From the NCBI GenBank assembly GCA_021613375.1, contig CM038717.1, forward strand, positions 44,164,531 to 44,228,530: a DNA stretch of 64,000 nucleotides. The letters are read 5' to 3'. This document shows positions 23,546 to 33,726 of the stretch, one piece after another. A program made the position numbers and the translations under genes. A model generated the notes under the pieces. The model was not told the DNA's origin. It saw nothing but the letters and a program-made list of their open reading frames with translations, and did no database searches. This DNA is from Megaleporinus macrocephalus (lineage: Eukaryota > Chordata > Actinopteri > Characiformes > Anostomidae). Position 1 is the first letter of the stretch. Every line of letters starts with the position of its first letter.

Positions 23546-25990
23546 GCTGGAGTCTCAGAGTCTTCGTCTGTATCTGAACAATGTGCTTCTGTTTGAGACC
23601 TTCTAGCTGCTTCACATCACCAGACAGGTTCTATTTAGATGATGTTATGATTTGGTTATGTGGTTGATTTGGTTACATATACACACGTATGGCTTTACTT
23701 GTGTAGCTACCGCTAAAGCTTTAAACTCTAAGACCCTCCAGGAGCCCCTGATTCCCGTGCCATCTTTGTGTGACGGCTCTCGTAAATCTGCAGGACGTGG
23801 ACATGCGCCTGCTCTGATCCGAAAGACAAGGTTTGAATACTAATGAGTGGAAAGAGAGAGAAAGAGAACAAAGGATGGATGGAGTGTGCAGGAAGCAGGG
23901 CTGGAGAGACTATCTGGTTGGATAAAGATATATTTAGTCCTCCGCCTAACCCATCACTGCTGGATCTACAAAGCCAGTGTAGCTTAATAAAGGTATTAAA
24001 CAGTTAATTCCCATATCAAGCAAGGAACAGGGGCCGAGGGACCACAGCACACAGTCAGGTGCACCAGCTGATCGCAGGTTTGAGCTTAAGCTGGGGTGTA
24101 AAGTCCGTCCTAAAGTCTGATTGTTTGTTAGCTGTTAACTGTATGCAGCCTCATATTCTAGATGGTGACATTGAGGGAGACCCTCGTTTACAAAGTCGCC
24201 GAGCATTACAATTGCTAAACAAAAAGGGATGGAAAATATATTAAAATTAATTTTAATGGGTACTTATATGTAAGAGAAACAATAAGAACAGAGACTAAAT
24301 TAAGTAAGATAAATCACAAAAGAAAAACAAATAAAAACCAAATTAGAAACTAAAATCAGGCATAAAATAAAAATAAAAGTCAATAAAAGTAGATATAAAT
24401 ATAGTAGTAAAACATAAAATAGTAAAATAAAAATATAAAATAAAAGTAATAATGGAGTAAAAAAAGATTAAAGAATGGTAAAAGGAAATTAAAATGAAAA
24501 TAAATAAATAAATAAATAATTAAAAGAAAAACTGTTAACTAAAATTAAATAAAAACACTGGCTGACGGTTCTGTAGGCCAATGAATTATTTCAGGAACAC
24601 TTCAGTGGTTGGCTTAGTATACTAGTTACACTGCTGCCCTCCATGCAGTAGACTGGGTTTCGATTCCCCTTCTAGATAACCCATATACACTCTACCAATA
24701 AGACCACCTTTTTGGGAAACAAAATGACTTTTGTTACCAAAACAAGACTCCATCGGCCAATCAGAGGCCTTTTTTTACCGAGTCAGTTCCATTGAACTGT
24801 TGGTTTAGAAACTTTGACTAGAAAGTGTTACCACTACACACTAGCCTGAAAGACCTTAGCCATCTTTATCAAGTTAGAGCCATGAAGAGGGCAAAAGCTG
24901 ATCCTTCAGGACCCTCATCTAGATCTGGGGTGGTCCAGGGCCCTCTAATTATTCTCTTGGACCCCCTGAGTGTCTTAAGATCAAGTTTTGGGTCCCGAAA
25001 AATCAATGTATGACATTAGGGTGACCTTGACTTTCAAAGTAGAGGAAGCTGAGGGCAGGTGTACAGCATGGGGCAGGCAAATTTAATTATGGACACTTCA
25101 GGCAATGTAGGAATAACCGGCCACACACTTTTAGGTCCCAAAAAGATGTATGGAATCAGGTGAAGGTCATGGTTTAGCTGCTTCAACCACCAATCAGTGA
25201 GCTTCTGTGTTTGGTATTCTTAACTAACCAGTGCTGCAGCACTGCTCTGCCTCTTGGTGGCGCTGTAGCAAACAGGTTAACCCAGTTGGTCCTGTATAGA
25301 CTTCACTTTAACTGTAACTTTGACCAGGATAGCCCTAAAAAACACTGGAATACTTTACAATACACTGTAACATATTTGGTAAATCTGAAAACTAGTCCAA
25401 TTTTCCAAATGTTTGGGTATAAAGTGAATTATTAATTAATAATTATTTGTTCATTTATTTCTCAAACTGAAGACAGATGAATAGATGAGTATCTCAGTAA
25501 ACGTGTGGAAGATCTGCCAAATTAGTAAAGACACCAAACACTTTGTTGCTGTTGAAGCATCAGCCCGCTTTGGTGAAGGAGTTGGCAACCAGAGAATAAC
25601 CAGAGTGGCCAAAACTGTTTATATATATATATACATACACTTTATGGAACCTCATTTTTGTCCTTCCTACATGCTGTCTCGACCACAGCTCTTGCTTCAC
25701 CTCCAATTGATTTAGTGATGGTGGGGATTCACACTTTAAATACAACACTGCCCCCTGGTGGTTGAATATAACTTCAACCAAAGCCGTTACAGTGACGTGC
25801 CATTCCTGAATTCGACAGCAGGTGTCGTTTTAGATGGGAGGCTGTTGGAAGTTACAGGGAGGGAAGACCCCTATACTTCACCGAGAGCAATCCCCCCAGC
25901 ATTTATAATAAAAAATAAGACTAATCTTATTTAACTATTTCAATAAAGCAGCCTAAATTAATTCTTCCTTAATTTCATAAGACGTGTTTT
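23546..25990. other. No gene seen
   Basis: Apparently single-copy. 24240-24560 is A-rich low complexity (AATAAAA words) with (AAAT)n at 24500-24525. A short (TA)n lies at 25619-25632. Several open frames of 60-76 codons have no domains. Confidence 0.45.
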
Positions 25991-26039
25991 TTTTATTTAA
26001 TTATTATTACTTTTTGTACTCTCAGGCACTACACGAAAT

Positions 26040-26850
26040 CTGATTGGTGACGCCTCTCGTTCCCTCAGCCAATCACAGATGTCCGTTTCGCTTCATCCGC
26101 TGTGACGTAAATCGGCGAGGCGCCTCGGCAACACACATATGTTAGAGATCATCCGCGCATGCGCGCAAGTAGCCGCGCTCTACGAACAATATTCCTCTAA
26201 ACAGTTCAGCAGGTTGGAGGGTAGAGTGTAGATCCTCATGGCTAGGAGATCAGACAGACATAACCAGGGCGCGCTGATCTGGAGTCAGCTAGTAGTAGCG
26301 CTCGATTGACCGCTCTCCATAGTTTCTTTAGATCTGTAAACAATGTTTCGCTAAACACATCGGCAGGTTGGAGTGTACAGTGTGGATCCGCATGACTAGC
26401 AGATCAGACATAAACAAAACGAGTGCACGGAGAACGCCGGTCTCAGCCAATCGGAACGCATACGGGGCGTGGCTTATTTGAAGTGGGCGGGGGACTGCTT
26501 TCTGACAGGAATGAGCCGAGTAACTGCTCTCCGTAGTTCCGCCTGATCTGTAAACAGTGGTTCTGATGAACGCATTGGCAGATTGGAGTGTAGTATTGTA
26601 GATCCGCATGACTAGCAGATCAGGTATAGCCCGAGCAATCTGATCTGAGGTCAGCCCTCGGTTCTTATAATTTTTTTAACGGGGTAGGACAGCGCCTTGG
26701 TTGATCTCTATGGTAACCGGACAGACGTGGCGTCTGCTGTGTATCTGGAAGAATTCTCCACCCGTATTCAGGCAAACGATTGGTCAGTATAAGCCAATCA
26801 GAACGCAGAAAAGGCGATGCTTGTTAGGAAGCGGAAGGTCCGTCTGGTTA
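26040..26850. promoter_or_regulatory. CpG-rich block with duplicated CCAAT/GC-box sequence
   Basis: CpG-rich stretch about 1.2 kb upstream of the TMEM38B start. It holds an inverted CCAAT box (26043-26047), a CCAAT box (26069-26073), TGACGTAA (26103-26110, CRE-like), a further CCAAT (26447-26451) with GGGGCGTGGC (26464-26473) and GTGGGCGGGG (26483-26492), an ATTGG (26779-26783) and a CCAAT (26794-26798). A ~75-bp segment (AAAC...GGCAGGTTGGAGTGT...GATCCGCATGACTAGCAGATCAG) occurs three times at about 26187, 26335 and 26549. It could be a distal or alternative promoter, or repetitive DNA that happens to be CpG-rich. No coding exon is recognised in it. Confidence 0.55.
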
Positions 26851-27034
26851 CCATTCAGATCACATACCATAACATTTATTACCAGCACCAGGGACTAAAG
26901 ACTGTGTGTAGCTAGAACTTTTAGAATGGGGGGCTTGAAAGGGGGTCAGAGTGCTAAGAAAAAGTGAATTAATACAACTGCATGTACCACCTGTGCAGTT
27001 TCTAAAGCTAAAACGTACAGAATTATAATTATTT

Positions 27035-27100
27035 ATGCTCAACAACAACAAAAATACTACTACTACTACTACTACTAATAATAATAATAGAAGAAGAAGA
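27035..27100. repeat. Trinucleotide tract (ACT)n-(AAT)n-(AGA)n
   Basis: Short consecutive runs of TAC, AAT and AAG triplets. The poly-Asn and poly-Thr frames here are artefacts of the repeat. Confidence 0.9.
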
Positions 27101-27154
27101 GTAAGAAAAAATATACTTATGTATATTATATACACAGATTCTCAAAAAAAAAAG

Positions 27155-27360
27155 TTGTATTTTAAATTTAGTTTAATAAACTGTAAATACTGTTTGACCA
27201 GAGGAGGACAGGTCTCCCCTTGTGAGTCTTGGTTCCTCCCGGGGTTTCCTCCCTGGCCTACTCACTGGGGGATACATGTTGTGACTTCATGTTTTTAAAC
27301 TCCTGTAAAGCTGCTTTGTGACAACATGGACGTATGATGTATGTTGACTTAAACCGCATT
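27155..27360 (+). repeat. Dispersed retroelement-like repeat, forward copy
   Basis: Contains TGACCAGAGGAGGACAGGTC, GTGAGTCTTGGTTCCTCCC and TGTAAAGCTGCTTTGTGACA, text widely repeated in fish genomes as the 3' part of a dispersed element. The reverse-oriented relative is at 19770-19895. Confidence 0.75.
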
Positions 27361-27859
27361 GCTATTAAGGTTTTACTTGTTTATTTAAATGTGAAAAAAA
27401 AAACTAAATCTGTCTATGTTGACATAAATCAAATATTAAATTAACACAAATATTTCCAAAAATAAAACTGTACCATGATAGTAGATTTTGTACAGCAAAG
27501 TAATAAACTAATAAACACTAATGCTTTATTGACTGACTCTCTTATTTTCTATATCAGAAGTGGCCAGAAGGGGGTGGCCATTCCTGACCACGTCTCTGCT
27601 ACTTACCTCTTTTTAAAAAAAAAATTTTTTTATCATTTTAGTCCAAAATGAGATACACATATATAAATAATATATATAATATAACATATATACTTGCTTT
27701 TAGTTTATTTTACCGTACTTTCCCCCATTTTTACGTTTAGGTAATCTTATTTAAGTATATTATTATTATTATTATACATAAATTATAATCATTCTGTACA
27801 ACACACACAGAAATACAACCAACAGTACATGTAGGCGGACTACTACAATGAGCCTGTGC

Positions 27860-28071
27860 TACTGTCCAATCGCAGCGCAGAAGGGGCGTGGCCTGACGGA
27901 ATACCGGTGGGTTAAAAAATAACACCACCACCAGCAGCAGCTGTTAGTCTCCGCTCGCAGGCGTTGCTGGATGGAGCTGCCGGACCTCAGCGACCTGCCT
28001 GGGAGGATCTGGACGGGGTTCTAGCGGGACTTAAGTGAGCGCGTAGGAGCGAGAAGAGCAGCCGGAGAGAG
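27860..28071 (+). promoter_or_regulatory. TMEM38B proximal promoter and 5' UTR
   Basis: CpG-rich sequence directly upstream of the start codon. A CCAAT box (27866-27870) is followed 12 bases later by GGGGCGTGGC (27883-27892), a GC box of the Sp/KLF type. No TATA box is seen, as expected for a broadly expressed CpG-type promoter. The transcription start is not determinable; it probably lies between about 27900 and 27970. Confidence 0.65.
27971..28024 (+). CDS. Possible upstream ORF in the TMEM38B 5' leader (17 aa)
   Basis: ATG at 27971 with G at +4 opens MELPDLSDLPGRIWTGF and stops at TAG (28022-28024), 47 bases before the channel start codon. It is a uORF only if transcription begins upstream of 27971, which is likely but not shown. 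A uORF this close could reduce main-frame initiation. There is no evidence that the peptide itself has a function. Confidence 0.35.
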   Translation: MELPDLSDLPGRIWTGF

Positions 28072-28195
28072 ATGGACCTGCTCGGGTTAGGGGGTCTAAG
28101 GCAGCTCGCGGAGGGCCTGGCTGGTCTGCCCATGTTTCCGTACTTCGACGCGGCGCACTACATCGTGTCTGTGATGGCTTTAAGGGAGCAGCCAG
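28072..28195 (+). CDS. tmem38b: TMEM38B (TRIC-B) coding exon 1, partial gene
   Basis: First coding exon of a trimeric intracellular cation channel, type B. TRIC channels sit in the ER/SR membrane and carry K+ counter-current during Ca2+ release. The exon encodes 41 codons plus one base. After a variable N terminus (MDLLGLGGLRQLAEGLAG) it reads LPMFPYFDAAHYIVSVMAL and then REQPG. As I recall the family, vertebrate TRIC-B has MFPFFDIAHYLVSVMA followed by QPG here, while TRIC-A has a distinctly different PLFPVFDLSYFIVS. The hydrophobic part is the first membrane segment. The start codon has a purine at -3 and G at +4. The exon ends CCAG|GTGAGT, a strong donor, splitting the Gly codon in phase 1. 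I could not find exon 2 or later exons downstream, so intron 1 probably exceeds 35 kb. The pore and KEV-type motifs are therefore not visible. Confidence 0.85.
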
Positions 28196-28534
28196 GTGAG
28201 TACAGCAGCCCGCGAGCGCACCTGGACAAGGTCCAGTGCACTTTACGCATGCTGGCAAGTTCAGTAGTAAACATGGAACCAGTGTATATAACAAGAAGAC
28301 CACCGTATACGTGGCTGATGGGACCACAGAAGTTTATACTACAGATGTGGGGATGACGTAATAGGGGCTGCTGCGTAAAGGTGATGCAACACAAGTTGTG
28401 CAAACAGTGCAATAGTTCACTTTTAATCTGCCTCGTCTGAGATCCAGTGCACGAGCCGTTCCGCGCAACTTGCATGCATTGGGGATGAACTTCAAGGGGA
28501 AGTCCACCCAGTTTCCCCAAATTTTGGGTTTTAG
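28196..28534 (+). other. Start of TMEM38B intron 1, no further exon seen
   Basis: Begins with the GTGAGT donor. The reading frame continues open past the donor by chance to 28354, but the extra residues do not resemble TRIC channels. A 163-codon frame on the opposite strand overlaps this and the next repeat and shows no domain. Confidence 0.6.
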
Positions 28535-28859
28535 ATGATGGGAACCAGGAATCATCATATCTACAACACAAATAAAGACTTTTATTTACTTCCAAACCCA
28601 CCAGCGAATTATATTTATAAATATATTTATAAATATATAAATAACACATTTTCTTTGGAGGACTATATTTTGCCTAACAGCGTCCTGCAGCATGTATCCC
28701 TCCACCATGAATAGAGTTATGGTCAGAAATCTTCTCCACACCACCATAAGCAGCGTCTCAAACATCAGACAGTGTATTCATAACTATTTACTCTAATAAC
28801 TTTCTGTGACGGAGCTTTTAGAGGTGGACGTCTGGTTCCATTCACCACCACTGTGAACA
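28535..28859 (+). mobile_element. MITE with TTTACAGTGGRGGTGAA-type ends, copy 1
   Basis: Matches the complete copy at 44865-45217 through CTACAACACAAATA, TATCCCTCCACCATGAAT, CATCAGACAGTGTATT and GGACGTCTGGTTCCATTCAC. The right end (CCACTGTGAA) is preserved; the left end is degraded. Confidence 0.8.
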
Positions 28860-29358
28860 GCTCTGACTCAAAGATGCCCAAAGAGAAGACCAGTGAACTT
28901 CAGTACGTTTGCTGATAGATGCTGGATGTTCCTGAGTTGTTCTACAGGGGAACCCAGCCCTCCAGGAGTTTTTCCACTTCTGCTACATTGATGGAACATT
29001 CCGGGCTGTTTCCTGAGCTCGTAAGAAGCTGTTCAGCAGATGCAGACCACTCGCTTTATGAATTGTGTGTGTTCTTTAAAGCACAACAAGGGATCCTGGC
29101 GCGTCATACAGGTTTCAAGGTCTTCCGGGTTTACGGTGTCGAAGCCCTCGATAACCTGCCTCAGGAAATTATGCAAGAAGTCCTAATCCTTTAGCACAGA
29201 GCTTACTCACTGCACGGCCTGAGCACTGCATAATACCTGCTGAGACCCTCAACCAGCAACTGTTTCTTCAGTATGTCTCAAAACCTGAAGATCCAGCACC
29301 TTCAGGAGGGTTTTTACATTCATCAAAGTACAAACAGCAGTTTTTAAGGACTTTAATT
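28860..29358 (+). other. Single-copy intronic sequence with an unexplained 91-codon frame
   Basis: A frame from 28919 to 29194 starts at ATG and ends with GVEALDNLPQEIMQEVLIL. I recognise no domain, and its composition is unremarkable. It may be chance, or a remnant of an element or transcript; I do not call it a gene. Confidence 0.3.
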
Positions 29359-29655
29359 ACAGACTGTAGTTCATCTGATTCTCTGTATACTTTATTACTC
29401 TGTTTTTTAATGATCAGGACCCCCACAGGACCACCACAGAGCAGATACTATTAAGGTGGTGGGCCATTCTCAGCAATGCAGTGTTAGCCTGTGTTGTGCA
29501 CTCACTGTCCACTCTATTAGACACTCCTACTACTTGCTGGTCCACCTTGTAGATGTAAAGTCAGAGACAGTAGCTCATCTGCTGCTGCACAGTTTGTGTT
29601 CCTCTAGTTCTTCATCAGTGGACACAGGACGCCGGCCAACAGGACACTGTTGGCA

Positions 29656-31034
29656 AAGGTGTCAGAAGTATTCACATTCATTACTAGGTAGAAGTATAGA
29701 TACGTCTGTAGAAGTTGAAGCTTTTTACTCCAGTAAAAGTGTAAAAGTACTGCTTTCAAAACTACTTAAAGTATAAAAGTAAAAGTAATGTAAGGAAAAA
29801 ATGCCATTAAGGACAAAAGCTTAGTCCGCACCACAGGGGTCTCTAGTGCACTAGCCCACCTCTCCCAAAAACCTCATTCTTCTAAAATCCATAATGAATA
29901 TGATATTATATTAAAATGTTAATGTTGATAAGTTTGGGATGCGCTAGGCTTCCTGTTTCAGCTCATATACGCCCATTGAACATGAGTGTAGTTTAATACA
30001 ATGTAAATATATTAAAGAGGCATATCTGTTACTACTGAACATTAACATGGGTTTCATGGAGCAGAAGATATGATGACTAGTTGTCTATAAGTATTGGTGC
30101 AAAAAGTCAAACTTCAAAGACATGTTATCAATAATCTTTACTGCAGGGGTCACTAATAGGCGGACCACGGTCTGGGTCCGGACCCAGATGGTGTCCAATG
30201 CGGACCCAAAGCAATAAACTATTGAGAATGATTTAATTTTGGTAGTGTTTATTTTAAGCGGTGGATCTTTTCTTTAGAAGTCTTTATGGTACACGGGCTT
30301 TGCGGCCCAGTAAACTCACAGACCAATTGCGTGCGCTGTAAGATCACCAAAGGCGCTCTCAGCCAATCAGATCTGTGCATATTTGGGAGTGCAGCAAGCA
30401 CACAGGCGAGGTACGAAAGTAAAGCGAGTGACAGAATAAGAAGCTCTAAAAACAGAAGAGTGATCAGAGAAGACTGAGTGTTCAACAGGAACGGTTCTGG
30501 AATGGACCTGCTCGTCTAGTTTTGGAGAACACCGCTCTGTACAACCAACATGTCAATCTGTGTAACTGAGTTAACAAGAAGACCCACGTTTTATTTACTT
30601 TCTCTATAAATAAACACTTTTTTCAATGTGTTTTTTAGTGTAGCTCTTGTTTTTATTAAAGTGAGTAAAACATTTATTAGAAGTTTATAAATAATTTATT
30701 CAGTTCAGCATTTAAACAGTAAATATACTGAAATATACTTAACGGTATGTGTGATGTGTTGGTGTTTCAGTAGCTGATGGTATAAGATGCTGATACTAGA
30801 CTACTTCAGTAAACAGGATACACCACTGAATCAGAACACACGTTAGAAATGATGATGGTCCAGACCTTGGTCTGAGGAGATCTCCTCTAACTGGACCTTA
30901 CTGACCTCTAATTAAACACCCCTGATATACTGGAATGTAAATGTAGATTAATGAAAACAAGCTGTAAATGAAACCGGAGTAACGAGGCTATGGTTAAAAT
31001 GTAAGAAGTAGAAAGTACAGATAATGGAGTGTAA
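29656..31034. mobile_element. Element B inserted in element A
   Basis: Begins AAAGGTGTCAGAAGTATTCA and includes a stretch rich in AAAGTATAAAAGTAAAAGTA (about 29725-29790). It resumes near 30930-31030 with GAAACCGGAGTAACGAGGCT and AAAATGTAAGAAGTAGAAAG. Both segments look like the two sides of one non-autonomous DNA element common in fish, itself broken by the hAT-like piece at 30145-30620. Class and exact ends are uncertain. Confidence 0.6.
30145..30620 (+). mobile_element. 5' part of an hAT-like element (element C)
   Basis: Starts CAGGGGTCACTAATAGGCGG and continues GGTCCGGACCCAGA, then promoter-like sequence with CCAATCAGATC (30363 onward) and GTGATCAGAGAAGACTGAGT. I recognise this as the leading end of a dispersed hAT-type family in fish. 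No transposase domain remains and the right end is not seen. The 63-codon and 78-codon frames here are not convincing. Confidence 0.6.
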
Positions 31035-31440
31035 ATGTTGTCTAGATAGTTTTGGTTGGTGGACGATTCTCAGTCCAGCAGTGACACTGAGGTGTTCAAA
31101 CACTCCAGCAGCAGCAGCACTGCTGTGTCTGATCCACTCACACCAGCACAACACACACTAACACCACCACCACCATGTCAGTGTCACTTCAGTGCTGAGA
31201 ATGACCCACCTCCCTAATAGTATCTGCTCTGTGGTGGTCCTGTGGGGGTCCTGATCCTTAAAGAAAAGAGTAATAAAGTAAACAGAGAATCAAATGAACT
31301 ACAGTCTGTAAGTGGAGCTCCTGTATGGTCAGTGGAGCTGATACAGTGGACAGTGGAGCTCCTGTATGGTCAGTGGAGCTGATACAGTGGACAGTGGAGC
31401 TCCTGTATGGTCAGTGGAGCTGATAATAGTAGATGAAGAG

Positions 31441-32135
31441 TTTGGTAAGCGTGTATGTTGGCTGCGTTTATTAGACTGTTAGTTCGTTATGACTGTTCCT
31501 GGTAGCAGACTAAATACCTGTCTGACCAGTTCTGAGAGAGAGCACACCCTGCCAGATGCAGCATTCATGGCCTAAAGTCTTCCCTGCTTAAGGGTGGGGG
31601 GCGTGGGTGGATTGGGGGCATAGGTCTTACTGAGCTGCACTATTCAGGTCACAGATGGATGCAATATGCAAATAAGCTCTGGGCCGTGCCCCACCCTAAT
31701 GATGCTCCAGATGAGTTTCTGAGAATGTTTAGAGAAACTAACGCAAATAATAGTGCAATTCAGGTTTTGCCTTAATGGTCAACTTCAAACAGTTAAAACT
31801 GTGTGAACACGATGGAAGTAGGAAGCTGATTGGCCAAAACCTCATGCAACGTTCAGTTAGCTATGTATATTTTGTTGGTTATGGTAAACTATGTTACAAT
31901 ACTCTTTTCTGAGTACATGGCAGATGTTGTCAGTACTTGCACTGGAGCAAAGTTGGGCTTGATTAACTATATTTAGAGCAGCATTGTTTATGAGGTAGTA
32001 AGTAAACTTCATTGTAGTTGTCAATGTAATGATCATTATTATTATTACAACTCATTAAATCTCATGACCTGAAATATTTTCAATTGTTTGATTTTACCAT
32101 TTCGCCCAGAGTGGGTTGGTGAAACATGCTCCATC
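31441..32135. other. Single-copy intronic stretch
   Basis: No gene. 31550-31730 (with ATGCAATATGCAAATAAG, an octamer-like word) is complex and repeat-free and could be regulatory. That is an impression only. Confidence 0.3.
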
Positions 32136-32394
32136 ATACAGTGGAGGTGAATGGAACCAGACGTCCACCTCTAAAAGCTCCTTCATAGAAAGTTTTTACA
32201 GTAGATGGATATAAATACAGTGTCTGATGTCTGAGACCCTGTTTATGATAGGTTAGAGAAGATCTTAAGTCTTAAACTTCATTCATGGTGGAGGGATACA
32301 TGCAGGACACTATGAGGCAAAATATAGTCCCCAAAGTATAATTTTAGATTTTCTAGATTTTACCATCCAATGTTAGGATCCCAAATGGACCTGG

Positions 32395-32590
32395 GGGCAG
32401 TGGGACCAGTAACATCCATTTATCCATCATCTGCCAATCCCAGTGGGAAGTACCTGGAGGAAACCCACTCAAGCACGAGGAGAACATGCAGACTCCACAC
32501 AGAACCACCTGGACCGGGAATCCAACCCGGATCATTTTGCTTACCACTACACCACCGTACTGACCACTACACCACCCTGCCGCCATAGAC
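32395..32590 (+). repeat. Dispersed element fragment with ACCACTACACCACC tail
   Basis: Matches the right part of the copy at 43310-43440: GGAGGAAACCCACTC, GGAGAACATGCAGACTCCAC, CAGAACCACC-GGACCGGGAA, then CCACTACACCACCGTACTGA. Here the tail has only about two units, whereas at 43.4 kb it has expanded to 27. Confidence 0.85.
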
Positions 32591-33050
32591 CAGTAACATG
32601 TGGCATTAAAATGTGTAACTGGTGAAAAACTGATAAAACTACAAGAAACAGAGAAATAAGCCTTAAAACTAATTTTATTAAACTAACCCAACTGTGGACG
32701 ACACCAAAGAAAGCAACCGAACAAACCCACTCTAATCTACTCTGACTTTAAATACTTGGCTAGACCACAAAATTAAACCCAAGCTAACTTCTCTACACCG
32801 CACAGCAGTAATTAAAGTAGGTCAGTGCCCTCATCTCACCGGGGGATCTAGACAAAGTGTTTTCCCACCTGACACTAGCGTGTAGGTGCACCTCTTACCT
32901 GTTTAAACCCTCAGGTGGTACCAATCAATGAAGCAACCAGTCTTTTGTTTAACGTGTGCAGATAAAATACTAAACTCCAGTAACCCAACACGACCAGGTC
33001 CACTTCAAACACAGGAGATTAAAAAAATCTAAACCACAGCACACGAGGTC

Positions 33051-33131
33051 TGTCTCTCTCTCTCTCTCTCTCTCTGATTGGTCAGAGGCCCTGATGGCAG
33101 AAAGCAGGCACACCTGTGGAGGGACAGACAA

Positions 33132-33190
<59 letters not shown>
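33051..33190. repeat. (TC)n and (GA)n microsatellites
   Basis: TC dinucleotides at 33051-33075 and GA at 33134-33190, about 58 bp apart and mutually complementary in sequence. Ser/Leu and Arg/Glu repeat frames here are artefacts. Confidence 0.95.
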
Positions 33191-33194
<4 letters not shown>

Positions 33195-33479
33195 CAAACA
33201 CAAACAAAACACCAATATATGTGTTTACAAGCATCATCAACATTCATACAGACACTCAGGAGACAGATGTAGGTTCACTGGTGGGTTTGATAGTAAACAA
33301 AATGTCTATATTTGTGTTGTTGACATGGAGACCCCTGGTTCCCACCACCACCACTGTAAACAACAACTGAACCATTTCACGCCAACATCACTCTGAATAT
33401 CTCTGTTTACACCCCAAAGTCAAAGTGAACTTTATTGTCGTGTTGACTTTGATTAGCCGGTAGCGAAACACCCACATAC

Positions 33480-33665
33480 ACACACAAGGGGGCAGTGAGC
33501 ACGCTTGCCCGGAGTGGTAGGCTGCCCTATCCACAGTACCCAGGGAGCAGTTGGGGGTTGGGTGTCTTGGTCAAGGGCACTTAAGTTATGTCCTGTTGGT
33601 TCAGAGTTTCGAACCAACAACCTTCCAGTCGCAAGGCTGGTTCCCGGATCTCTAGCCCACGAGTG
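33480..33665 (+). repeat. Dispersed repeat
   Basis: Contains CAGTGAGCACGCTTGCCCGG, GGGAGCAGTTGGGGGTTGG and CAAGGGCACTTAAGT. Related copy at 20195-20345. Confidence 0.8.
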
Positions 33666-33726
33666 CCTCAATAACACTTTGGTACACCTTAATGGGTTTT
33701 CTTCCTTTACGTATGTCATCGTAAAG

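Larger units (their letters stand above)
29359..31440. mobile_element. Element A: foldback dispersed element, split by a 1.4-kb insertion
   Basis: The left half is 29359-29655 and the right half about 31035-31440. Its ends are long inverted copies: 29359-29485 pairs with 31183-31309 (ACAGACTGTAGTTCAT... against ...ATGAACTACAGTCTGT; ACCACCACAGAGCAGATACT against AGTATCTGCTCTGTGGTGGT). The junction text GTTGGC / CTAGATAG...GGTTGGTGGA reads as continuous in related copies as I recall them. A third right-half copy is at 55121-55345. After the right arm, a ~41-bp unit (TGGAGCTCCTGTATGGTCAG...) repeats about three times to 31430. Confidence 0.75.
32368..33234. mobile_element. Insertion inside the MITE
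   Basis: 867 bp. Contains a dispersed-repeat segment (32395-32590), a stretch at 32590-32800 that is related to 61345-61580 (GTAACATGTG, ACTGTGGAC-ACACC/GCACC), a (TC)n tract at 33051-33075 and a (GA)n tract at 33134-33190. It may be one composite insertion or several successive ones. Confidence 0.6.
32136..33364 (-). mobile_element. Reverse copy of the TTTACAGTGG MITE, interrupted by an 867-bp insertion
   Basis: The halves at 32136-32367 and 33235-33364 together make one copy of the element at 44865-45217 in reverse orientation. The uninterrupted copy reads GATTTTACCATCAACATTCATA (reverse sense); here TTTTACCATC ends at 32367 and AACATTCATA resumes at 33239. CATC is present on both sides (32364-32367, 33235-33238), consistent with a 4-bp target duplication. 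Confidence 0.85.

Noticed and set aside
25485..25781. Overlapping 73-76-codon frames on both strands
   Set aside because: Cross a short (TA)n tract and have no domain.
28158..28649. 163-codon frame opposite TMEM38B exon 1
   Set aside because: Overlaps the exon antisense and then a MITE; no recognisable domain.
28919..29194. 91-codon frame in intron 1
   Set aside because: Single-copy and intact, but no family recognised and no supporting signals; left as unexplained sequence.
33134..33190. Arg/Glu-repeat and Leu/Ser-repeat frames
   Set aside because: Simple (GA)n and (TC)n microsatellite translation.
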